A stretch of DNA of 64,000 bases from Deltaproteobacteria bacterium (GTDB taxonomy: Bacteria > Desulfobacterota > Binatia > UBA1149 > JAJCZL01), in the NCBI GenBank assembly GCA_029262415.1, contig JAJCZL010000022.1, positions 16,591 to 80,590 on the forward strand, in the 5' to 3' direction. The position numbers and the translations under genes were made by a program. The notes under the pieces are model-generated. The model was not told where the DNA came from and searched no databases. It saw nothing but the letters and a program-made list of their open reading frames with translations. Positions within the stretch are counted from its first letter, which is position 1; each line of letters begins with the position of its first letter. Of this stretch, positions 25,565 to 35,293 are shown piece after piece.

Positions 25565-25715
25565 GTTTCGTGGGCCAGGTTTCCTGGCTTCCGGCTTCCT
25601 ACCGACGGCGCCTTCCCATCTATCCAAGCAGACAGTGGCGGTTTACCGTTTTCGTTCCGGTTACAGTGGCGGGGACCGCGCCGGTATTACACCGGCTTCC
25701 CTTTGCCCACGAACT
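25565..25715 (-). promoter_or_regulatory. Cobalamin (vitamin B12) riboswitch
   Basis: Read on the minus strand, the region opens with a stem strand (25704-25713), then AAAGGGAAGCCGGTG, TAATACCGGC, and the highly conserved GCGGTCCCCGCCACTGT (B12 box, about 25662-25682). GATGGGAAGGCG and GGAAGCCAGGAAACCTGG follow, and the closing strand at 25565-25575 pairs with the first. This is the standard order of the cobalamin aptamer. It lies about 165 bases before the ATG of the propeller gene on the same strand, with no other gene between. High B12 would be expected to shut that two-gene operon down. Confidence 0.93.
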
Positions 25716-25860
25716 CATTCGAATCCGCCGCACCCGTACCACGCGGCTGGCGAAAGTCAAAAGCCGCCACGCGGACTACGCGCGACGGCTTTCCCGACGG
25801 GATATCCGGAGTCTGCGCTGCCACCGGTGCTGGGCGGGGGTTTAACCCGTGCTGCGCAGC

Positions 25861-26472
25861 TTAGGCGAGGTAGCCGTTAGACTCGAGGTAGGCGAGGATC
25901 TCGTCGGCGCTTTGCTCGGCGGTCTTAGCGGTGTTCTCAAGCACGATCTCCGCTCTCTCCGGCTCCTCGTAGGGTGAGCTGATGCCGGTGAATTCTTTGA
26001 TCTCGCCCGAGCGGGCCTTTTTGTACAAGCCCTTGGGGTCGCGTTTCTCGCACTCGTCGAGGTCACACTTTACGTAGATCTCAATGAAGTCGCCGTCGTT
26101 CATGATCTCACGCACGCGGTCGCGGTCTTGACGGAAGGGCGAAATGAAAGCGGTGACAGTCATGACGCCCGCTTCGGTAAACAGCTTGGCGACCTCGCCG
26201 ATTCGGCGAATGTTCTCGTTGCGGTCTTGGTCGGAGAAGCCGAGGTCTTTGTTGAGGCCGTGGCGGACGTTGTCACCGTCGAGTACGTAAGAACGGACAC
26301 CGCGTTCCCACAGCATCTTTTCGAGAATGTTGGCGATCGTCGACTTGCCTGACCCACTGAGTCCGGTCAGCCATAGTGTCGCACCGCGATGTCCGTTGAT
26401 CTGCTCGCGCTCAGACTTACTGACGGTGGCTTGGTGCCAGACTATGTTTGTGGCTTTTTGCTCGGTTCCCAT
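25861..26472 (-). CDS. cysC: Adenylylsulfate kinase (APS kinase)
   Basis: The 203-residue enzyme phosphorylates adenylylsulfate to PAPS. It has the P-loop GLSGSGKST (37-45), the APS-binding [16 protein letters not shown], then [15 protein letters not shown] and [13 protein letters not shown], all family hallmarks. The lid region [30 protein letters not shown] is intact. Length is normal. No ATP sulfurylase gene is adjacent. It lies just upstream of the cobalamin riboswitch on the same strand but has its own coding unit. PAPS could feed the sulfotransferase encoded at 12469. Confidence 0.95.
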   Translation of the reverse strand: MGTEQKATNIVWHQATVSKSEREQINGHRGATLWLTGLSGSGKSTIANILEKMLWERGVRSYVLDGDNVRHGLNKDLGFSDQDRNENIRRIGEVAKLFTEAGVMTVTAFISPFRQDRDRVREIMNDGDFIEIYVKCDLDECEKRDPKGLYKKARSGEIKEFTGISSPYEEPERAEIVLENTAKTAEQSADEILAYLESNGYLA

Positions 26473-26592
26473 TGCTTATTTAATCTCCTGTGTGGTCGCC
26501 ACGCGCAAAGCCGCACCCGACGTTCCGTGCGGGCGCGAGGCGGCGTCGGCATTCGCCGCGCAGCGTGAGTCGTGGGTCGTGGGGAGAACCGG

Positions 26593-26817
26593 CTACTTGT
26601 TCGGTTCGAGCTTCTTGCCGTAGGTCACTTGGCCCTTGTCGATACGGATCGAGAACCCGCATAGGGGGTTTATGCAAACCCAGGCCTTATACATGACCGA
26701 GGAGCCGTCGGTGCCGTAGTCGGATAGCGGGATGAGACGACCCTCGCCACACTTCATGCAACTAGGTAATTCCACTTCCTCGCCTCTTGCCTCGTCCTTC
26801 CGTTTTCGCCCCGGCAC
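26593..26817 (-). CDS. Small zinc-ribbon protein of unknown function
   Basis: The product is about 74 residues. A Cys-x2-Cys in LPSCMKCGEG and a second Cys pair in AWVCINPLCGFSIRIDKG form a four-cysteine zinc ribbon; the rest is charged. I prefer GTG 26817, which sits 8 bases after GGAGG, over an upstream TTG. The gene lies between cysC and rpsU. It may bind nucleic acid or act in transcription or translation, but nothing in the sequence proves this. Confidence 0.6.
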   Translation of the reverse strand: MPGRKRKDEARGEEVELPSCMKCGEGRLIPLSDYGTDGSSVMYKAWVCINPLCGFSIRIDKGQVTYGKKLEPNK

Positions 26818-27010
26818 ATCCGCAACCTCCAAAAAGCCGCTGCAAGCTGAGCCCGCAACGTGTCGAACTACGTCTTTACTGACGCCTCCGTCGATGCCTG
26901 GCCCGGACGTTACACGACGGTCAATGGGGCGTCAAGCCTTGCAATATCCGCTGCTTACCGAATCCCCGGGTCGTCTATACGACGCACGCCAGGCGACCAA
27001 GCGGGTCTGG

Positions 27011-27208
27011 TCAACTGCTCTGTCGCTGCGCACGTCGCATCGCCTTGCGCCTCTTGCGCTCGGCTTCTTGACGTTTACGCTTGCGTCGTACACTTGGCTT
27101 TTCGTAGAACGCACGGATCTTCATCTCTTTGAAGACGCCTTCTGCTGCAAGCTTCTTCTTGAGAATCTTAATCGCACGCTCTAACGAGCCTTCGACTCTG
27201 ACCTCCAT
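27011..27208 (-). CDS. rpsU: 30S ribosomal protein bS21
   Basis: The 65-residue basic protein starts MEVRVEGSLERAIKILKKKL and continues FKEMKIRAFYEKPSVRRKRKR, which is the bS21 signature. The C-terminus is Arg/Lys rich, as expected for binding near the 3' end of 16S rRNA, where bS21 helps start-site selection. Length matches the family. It is transcribed away from tRNA-Arg. Confidence 0.95.
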   Translation of the reverse strand: MEVRVEGSLERAIKILKKKLAAEGVFKEMKIRAFYEKPSVRRKRKRQEAERKRRKAMRRAQRQSS

Positions 27209-27320
27209 CCAGTTCTCCCTGTTATCTTACGCTTCGGTTAACTAAAGTTGGCGAGAATAACGCCGCGCAGCGATGAAAGTCAAGGAAAACGCGGTGCGTG
27301 GTAGGGGGGAGATGCGAAAA

Positions 27321-27396
27321 TGGTGCCCTCGGCAGGACTCGAACCTGCCCACCCGGCTTCGGAGGCCGGCGCTCTATCCACCTGAGCTACGAGGGC
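27321..27396 (-). tRNA. tRNA-Arg (anticodon CCG)
   Basis: The minus strand folds into a cloverleaf: acceptor GCCCTCG pairs with CGAGGGC, D stem GCTC/GAGC, anticodon stem CCGGC/GCCGG with loop CTCCGAA, T stem GCAGG/CCTGC with loop TTCGAGT. Anticodon CCG reads CGG. The 3' CCA is encoded. Confidence 0.96.
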
Positions 27397-27431
27397 GAAT
27401 CCGCTGAGGGTCGGCCGGCTCAGCTGCAGCT

Positions 27432-28190
27432 TCAATAGCGCACGCCGCCGTCGATGACCATCACCTGGCCGGTCATATACGAAGAGGAGTCAGAAGCCAG
27501 GTAGTGTGCCGCGCCCGCGATCTCCTCCGGTTGCCCGTGGCGCTGCAAAGCCGCCCGGTTGATCGACGCCTGGTGAATCTCTGGGGTATTTATCAAGAGC
27601 TCGGCAAACTTGGTTTCGACGAGTCCAGGGGCGATGCAGTTGACCCGGATCCCCTTGCTGCCGAGTTCCATCGCGAAGACCTTAGTCATGTGGATGACCG
27701 ATGCCTTGCTGATGCAGTAGGCACCGACCATTGGGGAGGGTTCCAACCCGCCTATTGAGGCGATGTTGATGATCGCTCCCTTGCCTTGCGCGATCATCAC
27801 GCGGGCCGCTGCCTGGATAAGTAGGAACGGCCCGGTGACGTTGGTGGCCATGATCTTATCCCAGCCGTTTACCGGGAGATCAACGAGTGGCCCGAACACC
27901 GGGTTGGCGGCTGCGTTGTTAACGAGGATGTCGACGCCGCCCCAGGCTTCGACGACTGCAGGCACGATCCTCTCTATATCCTCGGAATTGCTGGTGTTGG
28001 CCGGGACGACGAGCGTTTCACCGCTGAGTTTCATCGCCGCATCTTCAAGCGATTCTTTACGTCGGCTGACGAGTGCGACCTTCGCGCCGTTGCGTGAAAG
28101 CCGTTCAGCGATCGCCATTCCGATGCCGCGGCTCGCGCCGGTTACGATCGCGCGCCGCCCGCTCAGGTCGAGATCTTTTTCTTCCGCCAT
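27432..28190 (-). CDS. Short-chain dehydrogenase/reductase
   Basis: The 252-residue SDR has TGASRGIG at the cofactor site, Arg-Arg after beta-2 (ALVSRRKE, suggesting NADP), NNAAANP in place of the usual NNAG, the catalytic Ser in NIASIGG and YCISKAS with the Tyr and Lys. The C-terminal HYLASDSSSYMTGQVMVIDGG is standard. The SKASVIHMTKVFAMELG and IRVNCIAPGLVETKFAE stretches resemble FabG-like and DHRS4-like reductases. Substrate unknown; it stands alone next to tRNA-Arg. Confidence 0.85.
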   Translation of the reverse strand: MAEEKDLDLSGRRAIVTGASRGIGMAIAERLSRNGAKVALVSRRKESLEDAAMKLSGETLVVPANTSNSEDIERIVPAVVEAWGGVDILVNNAAANPVFGPLVDLPVNGWDKIMATNVTGPFLLIQAAARVMIAQGKGAIINIASIGGLEPSPMVGAYCISKASVIHMTKVFAMELGSKGIRVNCIAPGLVETKFAELLINTPEIHQASINRAALQRHGQPEEIAGAAHYLASDSSSYMTGQVMVIDGGVRY

Positions 28191-28282
28191 GCTGGGCGTT
28201 ATAGCGCTGTGACATCACGAACTGAAGCTTGTCAGCGAGCCCCACGCCCGGGGGCCCCATGACTGCGGCAGGAGACGCAGCG

Positions 28283-29095
28283 CTACTTCGCTCGATCCGG
28301 AGCGCGGTAGCCCGCCTCGCCGTCGATCTTGACGAGCAGCGCAGTCACCTCGTCGTGTATGGCGCCGTTGGTCGCGGCGATTCTGTCCGACCAGGGATCA
28401 AAGCCGTCGCCTTCGAAGCCGCTGACGCGGCCGCCGGCTTCCTCGACGATCAGCCAACCGGCGGCGGTATCCCAAGGCTTGAGGCCCCATTCAAAGAAAC
28501 CGTCAAAGCGACCTGCGGCCACCCAACAAAGATCGAGTGCGGCTGACCCGTAGCGGCGTAGGTCTTGGGCGTTGCACATGAAGGCTTCGAAGTAGCGCAA
28601 GTAAAACGCGCTATTGTCGCGCCGGTCGTAGGGGAAGCCGGTGACGAGCAACGATTGGTCGAGTGTGCCGGTTGGAGAAACACGAATTCGGTTGTTGTTG
28701 AGGCTCGCACCTTTGCCCGCTTCGGCGGCAAATAACTCACCCTTTGCCGGATCGTAGACTACCGCGACCCGCGGCCTCCCATCCACGATCAATGCGATCG
28801 AGACCGAACAGTGGGGGAGTCCGTGGACAAAGTTGCAGGTGCCGTCGATCGGGTCGATATACCAGCAGGGACCGGCGTCGGGGCGCTCTGCTGCACTTTC
28901 TTCTGCGACGATGCGGTGCTCGGGAAAGGTTTCGCGTAGTCCGTCGATAATTAACTTTTCGCAGGCCCGGTCTACAGGGGTCACGAGATCGACCACGCCC
29001 TTGTGGTCGACGCGTTTTTCGCGAGGAAGCGCGTCAAGGATGAGATGTCCCGCCTTCTCGGCGAGAACCTGCGCAACTGCGAGAGCCTCAGACAT
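28283..29095 (-). CDS. Inositol monophosphatase family protein (SuhB-like)
   Basis: The 270-residue protein has the metal-dependent phosphatase motifs of the IMPase family: EESAAE (first metal Glu), WYIDPIDGTCNFVHGLPHC (Asp-Pro-Ile-Asp-Gly) and WGLKPWDTAAGWLIVEEAGG near the end. It would remove phosphate from inositol phosphate or related sugars in the cytoplasm; some members act on fructose-1,6-bisphosphate or bind RNA polymerase. The gene is divergent from ispE with 57 bases between starts, so the two share an upstream region. Confidence 0.9.
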   Translation of the reverse strand: MSEALAVAQVLAEKAGHLILDALPREKRVDHKGVVDLVTPVDRACEKLIIDGLRETFPEHRIVAEESAAERPDAGPCWYIDPIDGTCNFVHGLPHCSVSIALIVDGRPRVAVVYDPAKGELFAAEAGKGASLNNNRIRVSPTGTLDQSLLVTGFPYDRRDNSAFYLRYFEAFMCNAQDLRRYGSAALDLCWVAAGRFDGFFEWGLKPWDTAAGWLIVEEAGGRVSGFEGDGFDPWSDRIAATNGAIHDEVTALLVKIDGEAGYRAPDRAK

Positions 29096-29152
29096 GCGGC
29101 GTTGTTGTCATGCTGGGCGGGAGGCGTCAAACTCGCGCGCCAGGTGCAGACA

Positions 29153-30118
29153 ATGACATCCATGCCCACCTCCGTCGCCGTCCGCGCACCCGCAAAAGTG
29201 AACCTGACACTGCGAATCACCGGGCGTCGCGAGGACGGATACCATCTGCTCGAAAGCTTGATGGTTCCGGTCTCGCTGTACGACGACATCAGGTTGACGG
29301 TTGGCTCACCAGGCGAGGGAGCCCCCTTGGTGGCCTGTGACGTAGCCGGGCCCGAGAAAGTCGAGGGTGGCGAGCACAACCTCGCGGCCCGAGCCGCGCG
29401 AGCCGTACTCGATGAAGCCCAATGCGCGGGGATGGTACTGCACACCGGTGTGCAGATTCACATATTCAAGCGGATCCCAGCTGGTGCGGGCTTGGGTGGC
29501 GGCAGTAGCGACGCCGCAGCGGTGCTCGCCACGCTGCCGACGATGTTGGGTATGACCGAGGTAGAGCCCGGGCGCATGCACGAGATTGCGCTGGGTTTGG
29601 GTGCCGACGTACCGTTTTGCTTGGCCTCCACCCCTGCTGTGGCGCGCGGGATCGGTGACGAACTCGAGCCGATTATCGATTTTCCCGAAACTTACCTCGT
29701 CGTCGCGGTTGCTCCAGTGCATGTAGATACCGCGTGGGCCTACGCTAACGCCTTGAAAAGTTTGACATCAGGCGCGAAGGGCCGTACAGACATCGGTTTA
29801 CTGGCGCGCAGCGCAGACCTCAGTCGGCTTCTATGTAATGACTTCGAAGCCGGAGTTACGCAGGCGTTTCCAGAAATTGGGCGCGTGCGTGAAGGGTTGT
29901 TGAACCGAAACGCGTGCGGGGTGGTTATGTCCGGCAGCGGGGCGGCTGTTGTCGGGATGTTTGACTCAGCCCTTGAAGCGGCACGCGCGGCCGAGTCGTT
30001 AGGTTTCGAGTGCAAGACTTTTGCCGTGCAAACGATAGCCGAGCGGCCTGCGGTGGGCGCTGTGGCAGTCGGCGACGTCGCCGCGCGAGAGTCCGAACGG
30101 CACGAGCCCAACAAGTAG
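29153..30118 (+). CDS. ispE: 4-diphosphocytidyl-2-C-methyl-D-erythritol kinase
   Basis: The 321-residue GHMP kinase carries out the ATP-dependent phosphorylation step of the non-mevalonate isoprenoid pathway. Motifs are APAKVNLTLRITGRREDGYH at the N-terminus, the ATP loop PAGAGLGGGSSDAAA (about 112-126), GADVPFCL and the late GVVMSGSGAAVVGMF. I chose ATG 29153 because it lies directly before the conserved N-terminus; ATG 29162 is equally possible. The frame is open further upstream but overlaps the divergent phosphatase gene. tRNA-Gln follows 31 bases later, the usual ispE-tRNA-prs arrangement of many proteobacteria. Confidence 0.93.
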   Translation: MTSMPTSVAVRAPAKVNLTLRITGRREDGYHLLESLMVPVSLYDDIRLTVGSPGEGAPLVACDVAGPEKVEGGEHNLAARAARAVLDEAQCAGMVLHTGVQIHIFKRIPAGAGLGGGSSDAAAVLATLPTMLGMTEVEPGRMHEIALGLGADVPFCLASTPAVARGIGDELEPIIDFPETYLVVAVAPVHVDTAWAYANALKSLTSGAKGRTDIGLLARSADLSRLLCNDFEAGVTQAFPEIGRVREGLLNRNACGVVMSGSGAAVVGMFDSALEAARAAESLGFECKTFAVQTIAERPAVGAVAVGDVAARESERHEPNK

Positions 30119-30149
30119 AGACACGGCTTGCAGATTTCAGCGCACGTGA

Positions 30150-30223
30150 TGGGCGGTCGCCAAGTCTGGTAAGGCACCGGGTTTTGGGTCCGGCATTCGA
30201 AGGTTCAAATCCTTCCCGCCCAG
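30150..30223 (+). tRNA. tRNA-Gln (anticodon TTG)
   Basis: Acceptor TGGGCGG pairs with CCGCCCA. The anticodon arm is CCGGG-TTTTGGG-TCCGG with anticodon TTG, and the T arm is GAAGG-TTCAAAT-CCTTC. Discriminator base G73 is typical for Gln. The CCA end is not encoded. Confidence 0.95.
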
Positions 30224-30339
30224 TTCGCCGTGTGGGGCAAAAGCGGCTCGGCCAGAGTGAGGCAGACGCGAGAGCGAGACAGGGTTGAGAGCCAGGCAAC
30301 AGGTGCGAGCGCCGAGATCGAGAAGATCGAAATGAAGAG

Positions 30340-31296
30340 GTGGCAGTCATAGCAAAGGATGCAATCCAGGTATTTGCGTGTAACGCGAGCCGCCAGCTTG
30401 CAGCAGATATCTGCGAGAGTCTGGAGGTTGAGGTTGCGCGTGCCGAAGTCCGCCGCTTCAGCGACGGCGAGGTCTTCGTTGAAGTAACCGACAACGTACG
30501 CGGCGGTGACATCTTCGTTGTGCAGTCGACCTCTACGCCCGCGAACGAGAACCTGATGGAGCTGTTGCTCATGCTCGACGCCCTGCGCCGCGCCTCAGCC
30601 AAGCGGGTGACTGCGGTCATCCCATACTACGGCTACGCCCGCCAAGACCGTAAGGTAGCGCCGCGTGTGCCGATCAGCGCCAAACTGGTGGCTGATCTCA
30701 TCGTCACCGCCGGTGCGTCGCGGGTTATGACGATGGAGCTTCACGCGGGGCAGATCCAGGGCTTTTTCAACATCCCGACAGACAACCTATACGCCAATCC
30801 GGTTCTGATGCCGCAGATCGAGGAAGAAGTAGGCGATCTACCGGTAGCTGTGGTTTCGCCGGACGCAGGCGGCGTGGAACGTGCCCGGGCGTACGCCAAA
30901 CGCTTGGATGCCAGTCTTGCGATCATCGACAAGCGCCGTCTGCGCGCTAATCAGGTCGATGAGATGCGGATTATCGGTGACGTCTCCGGGTGCGCGGCTG
31001 TGCTCGTCGATGACATGATCGACACCGCGGGAACAGTATGCAAAGCCGCCGAAGCGGTCATGGAAGCCGGAGCGAAACGGGTAATGGCGGTTTGTACCCA
31101 CGGTGTGTTGTCCGGACCGGCGCTCGAGCGAATCCACGATTCTGCGCTCGATCGGTTGATTACCACCGACACCATCGCGCCGACCGAAGCGTCGGCTGCC
31201 GAACCGAAGATCAAAGTCGTCTCGGTTGCCGACTTGATCGCTGAAGCGATTCGCCGCACCCACAATGAGGAATCTATCAGTTCTCTGTTCGCCTGA
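30340..31296 (+). CDS. prs: Ribose-phosphate pyrophosphokinase (PRPP synthase)
   Basis: The 318-residue enzyme makes PRPP from ribose 5-phosphate and ATP. Family motifs are [40 protein letters not shown] (flexible ATP loop), [25 protein letters not shown] and the PRPP loop [14 protein letters not shown]. The start is GTG 30340; the ORF begins about 120 bases after tRNA-Gln. It is followed by rplY and pth, an arrangement widespread in proteobacteria. Confidence 0.96.
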   Translation: MAVIAKDAIQVFACNASRQLAADICESLEVEVARAEVRRFSDGEVFVEVTDNVRGGDIFVVQSTSTPANENLMELLLMLDALRRASAKRVTAVIPYYGYARQDRKVAPRVPISAKLVADLIVTAGASRVMTMELHAGQIQGFFNIPTDNLYANPVLMPQIEEEVGDLPVAVVSPDAGGVERARAYAKRLDASLAIIDKRRLRANQVDEMRIIGDVSGCAAVLVDDMIDTAGTVCKAAEAVMEAGAKRVMAVCTHGVLSGPALERIHDSALDRLITTDTIAPTEASAAEPKIKVVSVADLIAEAIRRTHNEESISSLFA

Positions 31297-31328
31297 ACGG
31301 CGTGAACCGAGAGAGCCAGGAGAGAGCC

Positions 31329-31991
31329 ATGCGTACCATCGAATTAAACGTTAACAAGCGCGACAATAGCCAAAGTGTCAGGGCGCTTCGCCGTCTAGGG
31401 ATTCTTCCCGCGGTCGTGTACGGCGCGGGCGGGGCGAATGAGTCGCTTTCGTTGGACGCCCGCGACTTCACGAAGGCGGGGCTTTCCAGCGCCGGCGCTC
31501 ACTTGATCAAGTTTAGCTCCGAAGATCGGTCGATTAACGGCGGTGTCGCTCTCATTAAGTCGATGCAGACCCACCCCGTGCAAGGCACGCCGACCCATGT
31601 CGACTTCTTGCGCATCGATGTTAACAAGCCTGTTGAGGCATCTATCACCGTCCACTACACCGGTAAGAGCGTCGGTGTGGTTAACGGTGGCATGGTGCAG
31701 CCGATTCGCCGAGAGCTTCTCGTGCGCGCGTTGCCGACGGCGCTGCCCGAGGACATTGAGGTAGACGTCACCGAACTGGATATCCACGATTCGATTCACC
31801 TGCAGGACATCAGGCTTCCAGCTGGGGTCGAAGCGGTCGATACCGAGAACTACACAATGGTAACGGTCATACCTCCTGTGGTCGAAAAGGCAGCTGAAGA
31901 GGAAGCAGGTGCGGTCGAAGCAGTGGCAGCAGAAGGCGATGCCGAGCCGGAGGACGCGGAAGGCGACGGCGACAAAAAGGCTTCCGATTAA
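31329..31991 (+). CDS. rplY: 50S ribosomal protein bL25 (CTC/TL5 form)
   Basis: The 220-residue protein has an N-terminal 5S rRNA-binding L25 domain (RDNSQSVRALRRLGILPAVVYG, residues about 10-31) and the C-terminal TL5-type beta domain (GMVQPIRRELLVRALPTALPEDIEVDV). The last 40 residues are acidic (EEEAGAVEAVAAEGDAEPEDAEGD, split here only for description) and likely unfolded. ATG 31329 has AGGAG upstream; the frame is open 9 codons earlier without reason to use it. Confidence 0.94.
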   Translation: MRTIELNVNKRDNSQSVRALRRLGILPAVVYGAGGANESLSLDARDFTKAGLSSAGAHLIKFSSEDRSINGGVALIKSMQTHPVQGTPTHVDFLRIDVNKPVEASITVHYTGKSVGVVNGGMVQPIRRELLVRALPTALPEDIEVDVTELDIHDSIHLQDIRLPAGVEAVDTENYTMVTVIPPVVEKAAEEEAGAVEAVAAEGDAEPEDAEGDGDKKASD

Positions 31992-32025
31992 TCGGGAGTC
32001 GGCTACGCCTAGGACCAGATGACCG

Positions 32026-32616
32026 GTGTACCTCATCGTTGGACTTGGAAACCCGGGCGAGCAATATAGCCGGACCAGACATAACATAGGCTTCGCGGTC
32101 GTCGATGCGATTGCGGAGGATCTAGGCACTCCCATCCGGCGTCGAGAGTTCTCGGCGCTGACGGCCACCGCAAGGATAGGCCGTTCCGAGGTGTTGATAA
32201 TAAAGCCCCAGACTTACATGAACCTGAGCGGTCGCTCCGTGTGCGCTGCATTAACCGCTACCGCGGCGTCGGTAGAAGACGTTATCGTCGTCCACGACGA
32301 GGTCGATCTGCCGCTGGGCAGGCTGCGCGTCAAATCCGGAGGCGGCAGTGGCGGGCACAGGGGTATCGATTCGATCGCCGAGGAATGCGGTTCGCGTGAA
32401 TTCGCGCGGGTGCGTTTCGGTGTCGGACGGCCGCCGGGCGAGAAGTCCACAGCCGAGTATGTTTTGGAGCCGTTTACGCCACGCGAGCGCGACGAGTTCG
32501 TGCGCCAAACCCGAAGGGCCGCTGATGCGGTCTGCAGCGTGATCACCCAGGGGATCGGCTACGCCATGTCCGCGTTCAACGCGGCACCCGATGCGGGCGA
32601 CGGTCCGATCTCGTAA
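32026..32616 (+). CDS. pth: Peptidyl-tRNA hydrolase
   Basis: The 196-residue enzyme frees tRNA from stalled peptidyl-tRNA. It starts YLIVGLGNPGEQYSRTRHNIGF with Asn and the catalytic His (HN, about residue 20), then PQTYMNLSG, HDEVDLPLGRLRVK with the Asp, and GGGSGGHRGIDSI. The start is GTG 32026, which leaves the conserved N-terminus directly in place. The normal neighbour in this operon type is ychF; here hppA follows instead. Confidence 0.95.
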   Translation: MYLIVGLGNPGEQYSRTRHNIGFAVVDAIAEDLGTPIRRREFSALTATARIGRSEVLIIKPQTYMNLSGRSVCAALTATAASVEDVIVVHDEVDLPLGRLRVKSGGGSGGHRGIDSIAEECGSREFARVRFGVGRPPGEKSTAEYVLEPFTPRERDEFVRQTRRAADAVCSVITQGIGYAMSAFNAAPDAGDGPIS

Positions 32617-32655
32617 CCAAAGTAAGACGAAGAGAAAAAGAGGAGAGAGAAAAGG

Positions 32656-34713
32656 ATGGAGTTCCTTGGCAGTATTTCGAGTTTCGCAGGCCTAGTAGGC
32701 CTGTTGATAGCAGCAAGCCTATACTTCTCGGTACGCAACGAGTCGCCGGGCAACGCGCGCATGCAGGAGATCGGCGAGCAGATTCGCGAAGGAGCGATGA
32801 CGTTCCTGGCGCGTGAGTACCGGATCCTGGCGGTCTTTGAGGTCGTCGTTTTCGCTCTACTGTGGTGGCAACTCAGTTGGGCGACCGCATGCGCATTCTT
32901 GTTTGGTGCCCTTTGCTCGATGGCCGCCGGTTACGCCGGCATGACCTCGGCGACCGCCTCCAACATGCGCACCTCGCAGGCCGCGAAGGACGGTGGTGAA
33001 GAGGCCGCGTTGTTGATCGCTTTCAACGGCGGCGCGGTGATGGGGCTATCGGTTGCGAGTCTCGGACTGATCGGCGTCGGCATCCTGTTCTCGATGTACG
33101 GCGATCCGGAGAATGCGAAGGTCATCAACGGATTTGCCATGGGTGCCAGCTCGATCGCGCTCTTCGCGCGTGTCGGCGGCGGTATTTACACCAAGGCGGC
33201 TGACGTCGGGAGCGACCTGGTCGGCAAAGTAGAAGCCGGCATCCCCGAAGACGATCCACGCAACCCGGGCGTTATCGCCGATAACGTTGGCGACAACGTC
33301 GGTGACGTTGCCGGTATGGGTGCGGACATCTTCGAGTCATACTGCGGCTCAATGATCGCCACGATTGCGATCGCCGCTACTCTGGGCTTGGGACAACTCG
33401 AGAAACTGGCCGATGGAGACGGTAGTCTCGACGCGGTACGGACCTCATTGATGGTTTTGCCGCTGGCGATGGCGGTTATCGGTCTCGCGGCTTCAGTGCT
33501 GGGCATCTTCTCGATGCGTTCGCTCAAGAGCTGGGGGGCTGCAGAGGCACTTCGCTACTCGACGTTCGTCGCGGCCGCTTTTTTCTTGGCGGTAGCGCTG
33601 CTGTTCATCTGGGGGAGCCCGGTCACTACGGCAGTGTGGCTGGCGGTTCTGTTCGGCACGCTCGGCGGCATCGCTATCGGTTTGATCACCGAGTACTACA
33701 CCGCCGCTGGACCGGTTCTTCGGGTTGCTGAAGCGTCCAAAACCGGTGCAGCAACCAACATCATCAACGGCTTGGCTATCGGGTTGGAGAGCTGCGCGCT
33801 TCCCGTCCTGGTGATCTGCCTGACCATTTTCGTCTCCAACTATATGGCGGGTCTTTACGGCATCGGCATCGCGGCCGTCGGCATGTTGGCTACTGTGGGT
33901 GTGACGATGACGGTAGACGCCTACGGACCGATTGCCGACAACGCAGGCGGGATCTCGGAGATGGCCGAACTCGGACCGGAAGTCCGCAAGGTCACCGACC
34001 GTTTGGATGCTTTGGGCAACACCACCGCTGCGATCGGTAAGGGCTTCGCAATCGGTTCGGCGGCGCTCACCGCGCTCGCTCTGTTCTCGGCTTTTGCGCA
34101 GGCGGTGACGCAGGCGCGGATAGCAGTCGGCAACGACAACCCTCTGCGCATCGAGATTACCGAACCTATCGTCGTGATCGGCTTGCTCCTCGGCGGAGTC
34201 CTGCCGTTCTTCGTCGGCGCGCTGACGATGACCTCGGTAGGGCGCGCGGCCGGTGATATGGTCACCGAGATTCGCCGCCAATTTCGCGAGATCCCCGGGC
34301 TTCTCGAAGGGAAGGAAGGCGTCAAGGCCGACTCGGCGCGTTGTGTCGATATTTCGACCAAGGCCGCATTGCGCGAGATGGTGTTGCCCGGTGTGGTTGC
34401 CGTCGTCTCGCCGGTTATCGTTGGCTTCCTGTTCGGTGCGGAGGCGCTCGGTGGCATGCTCGCCGGTGCAACCGTCGCCGGCGTGTTGCTCGCGCTGATG
34501 ATGGCGAACGCGGGCGGCGTCTGGGACAACGCAAAGAAAGCGATCGAGCAGGGCAATATCCCCGGCGAGGCCAAGGGTAGCGACGCGCACCACGCAGCGG
34601 TGGTCGGCGATACGGTCGGCGATCCGTTCAAGGACACGTCGGGCCCCTCGATGAACATCCTCATCAAACTTATGTCGATCGTCTCGCTGGTGATCGCGCC
34701 GCTGCTCGTTTGA
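32656..34713 (+). CDS. hppA: Membrane-bound ion-translocating pyrophosphatase, K+-dependent type
   Basis: The 685-residue protein has about 16 membrane helices. It hydrolyses pyrophosphate and pumps H+ or Na+ outward. The active site is clear: [22 protein letters not shown] (183-204, in which the first Asp and the Lys/Glu bind Mg-PPi), [16 protein letters not shown] (209-224), and [20 protein letters not shown] near the C-terminus. The [15 protein letters not shown] stretch (454-468) has Ala where K+-independent enzymes have Lys, so it should need K+. The pumped ion cannot be told by eye. An AG-rich ribosome site precedes the ATG. Confidence 0.96.
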   Translation: MEFLGSISSFAGLVGLLIAASLYFSVRNESPGNARMQEIGEQIREGAMTFLAREYRILAVFEVVVFALLWWQLSWATACAFLFGALCSMAAGYAGMTSATASNMRTSQAAKDGGEEAALLIAFNGGAVMGLSVASLGLIGVGILFSMYGDPENAKVINGFAMGASSIALFARVGGGIYTKAADVGSDLVGKVEAGIPEDDPRNPGVIADNVGDNVGDVAGMGADIFESYCGSMIATIAIAATLGLGQLEKLADGDGSLDAVRTSLMVLPLAMAVIGLAASVLGIFSMRSLKSWGAAEALRYSTFVAAAFFLAVALLFIWGSPVTTAVWLAVLFGTLGGIAIGLITEYYTAAGPVLRVAEASKTGAATNIINGLAIGLESCALPVLVICLTIFVSNYMAGLYGIGIAAVGMLATVGVTMTVDAYGPIADNAGGISEMAELGPEVRKVTDRLDALGNTTAAIGKGFAIGSAALTALALFSAFAQAVTQARIAVGNDNPLRIEITEPIVVIGLLLGGVLPFFVGALTMTSVGRAAGDMVTEIRRQFREIPGLLEGKEGVKADSARCVDISTKAALREMVLPGVVAVVSPVIVGFLFGAEALGGMLAGATVAGVLLALMMANAGGVWDNAKKAIEQGNIPGEAKGSDAHHAAVVGDTVGDPFKDTSGPSMNILIKLMSIVSLVIAPLLV

Positions 34714-34741
34714 GAAGCGGAGAGCCGGAACGAGGTAACTA

Positions 34742-35287
34742 ATGCGACCGTATGAAACAATCTTGGTGCTGAGCACCCAATTGGGCGACAAGAGCCCGGA
34801 ACTGGTCTCGAAGTTCGAGTCGGTCATTCGCGACAACGGCGGCACACTTGACGCCAACCATTCTTGGGGGGTTCGCGAATTGGCGTACCCGATCAAGAAA
34901 GAGCCCCAAGGCCTGTACTACCTGCTGGAGTACACAGCCGAGCCGGATTTGGTCAAAGAGCTCGAACGACAGATGCGGATCACTGATGGCGTGCTTCGTT
35001 TCTTGAGTGTGCAGCAGGACCACACCGGTTTGCCTGAGGAGCGTCGCCGCGAGTCCTACGACCGCGACTCGCGAGACCGCGATCCGCGTGATCGTGATCG
35101 TGGTGATCGTGATAGTGGGGCGGGCAGACGGCCGGACGTTCCGATGACCGAATTGCGCTCGACGCCGACTGCAGCGCCGGCCGAGACGGCAACCACTGAG
35201 GCTAAGCCGTCGGTGCCCGCACCCGAACCTGATGCCGAGGTTACTCCTGCGACCGCCGGCGCACCAACCGATGGGACGAAGGAGTAA
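34742..35287 (+). CDS. rpsF: 30S ribosomal protein bS6 with long charged C-terminal tail
   Basis: The first 96 residues are a normal bS6 ([48 protein letters not shown]). An extra tail of about 85 residues follows. It starts with alternating Arg and Asp ([20 protein letters not shown]) and ends Ala/Pro/Thr/Glu rich, so it is probably unfolded. The typical bS6 length is 95-135. It opens the rpsF-rpsR-rplI operon, 6 bases before rpsR. Confidence 0.95.
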   Translation: MRPYETILVLSTQLGDKSPELVSKFESVIRDNGGTLDANHSWGVRELAYPIKKEPQGLYYLLEYTAEPDLVKELERQMRITDGVLRFLSVQQDHTGLPEERRRESYDRDSRDRDPRDRDRGDRDSGAGRRPDVPMTELRSTPTAAPAETATTEAKPSVPAPEPDAEVTPATAGAPTDGTKE

Positions 35288-35293
35288 GATCCG

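Noticed and set aside
25324..25845. Plus-strand 173-codon frame across the B12 region
   Set aside because: It overlaps the riboswitch and the signal peptide of the propeller gene and has shuffled Arg/Pro-rich composition.
33493..34896. 467-codon open frame on the minus strand
   Set aside because: It lies opposite hppA, whose motifs are complete. The frame is an artefact of GC-rich codon use and has His/Arg/Asp-rich low-complexity composition.
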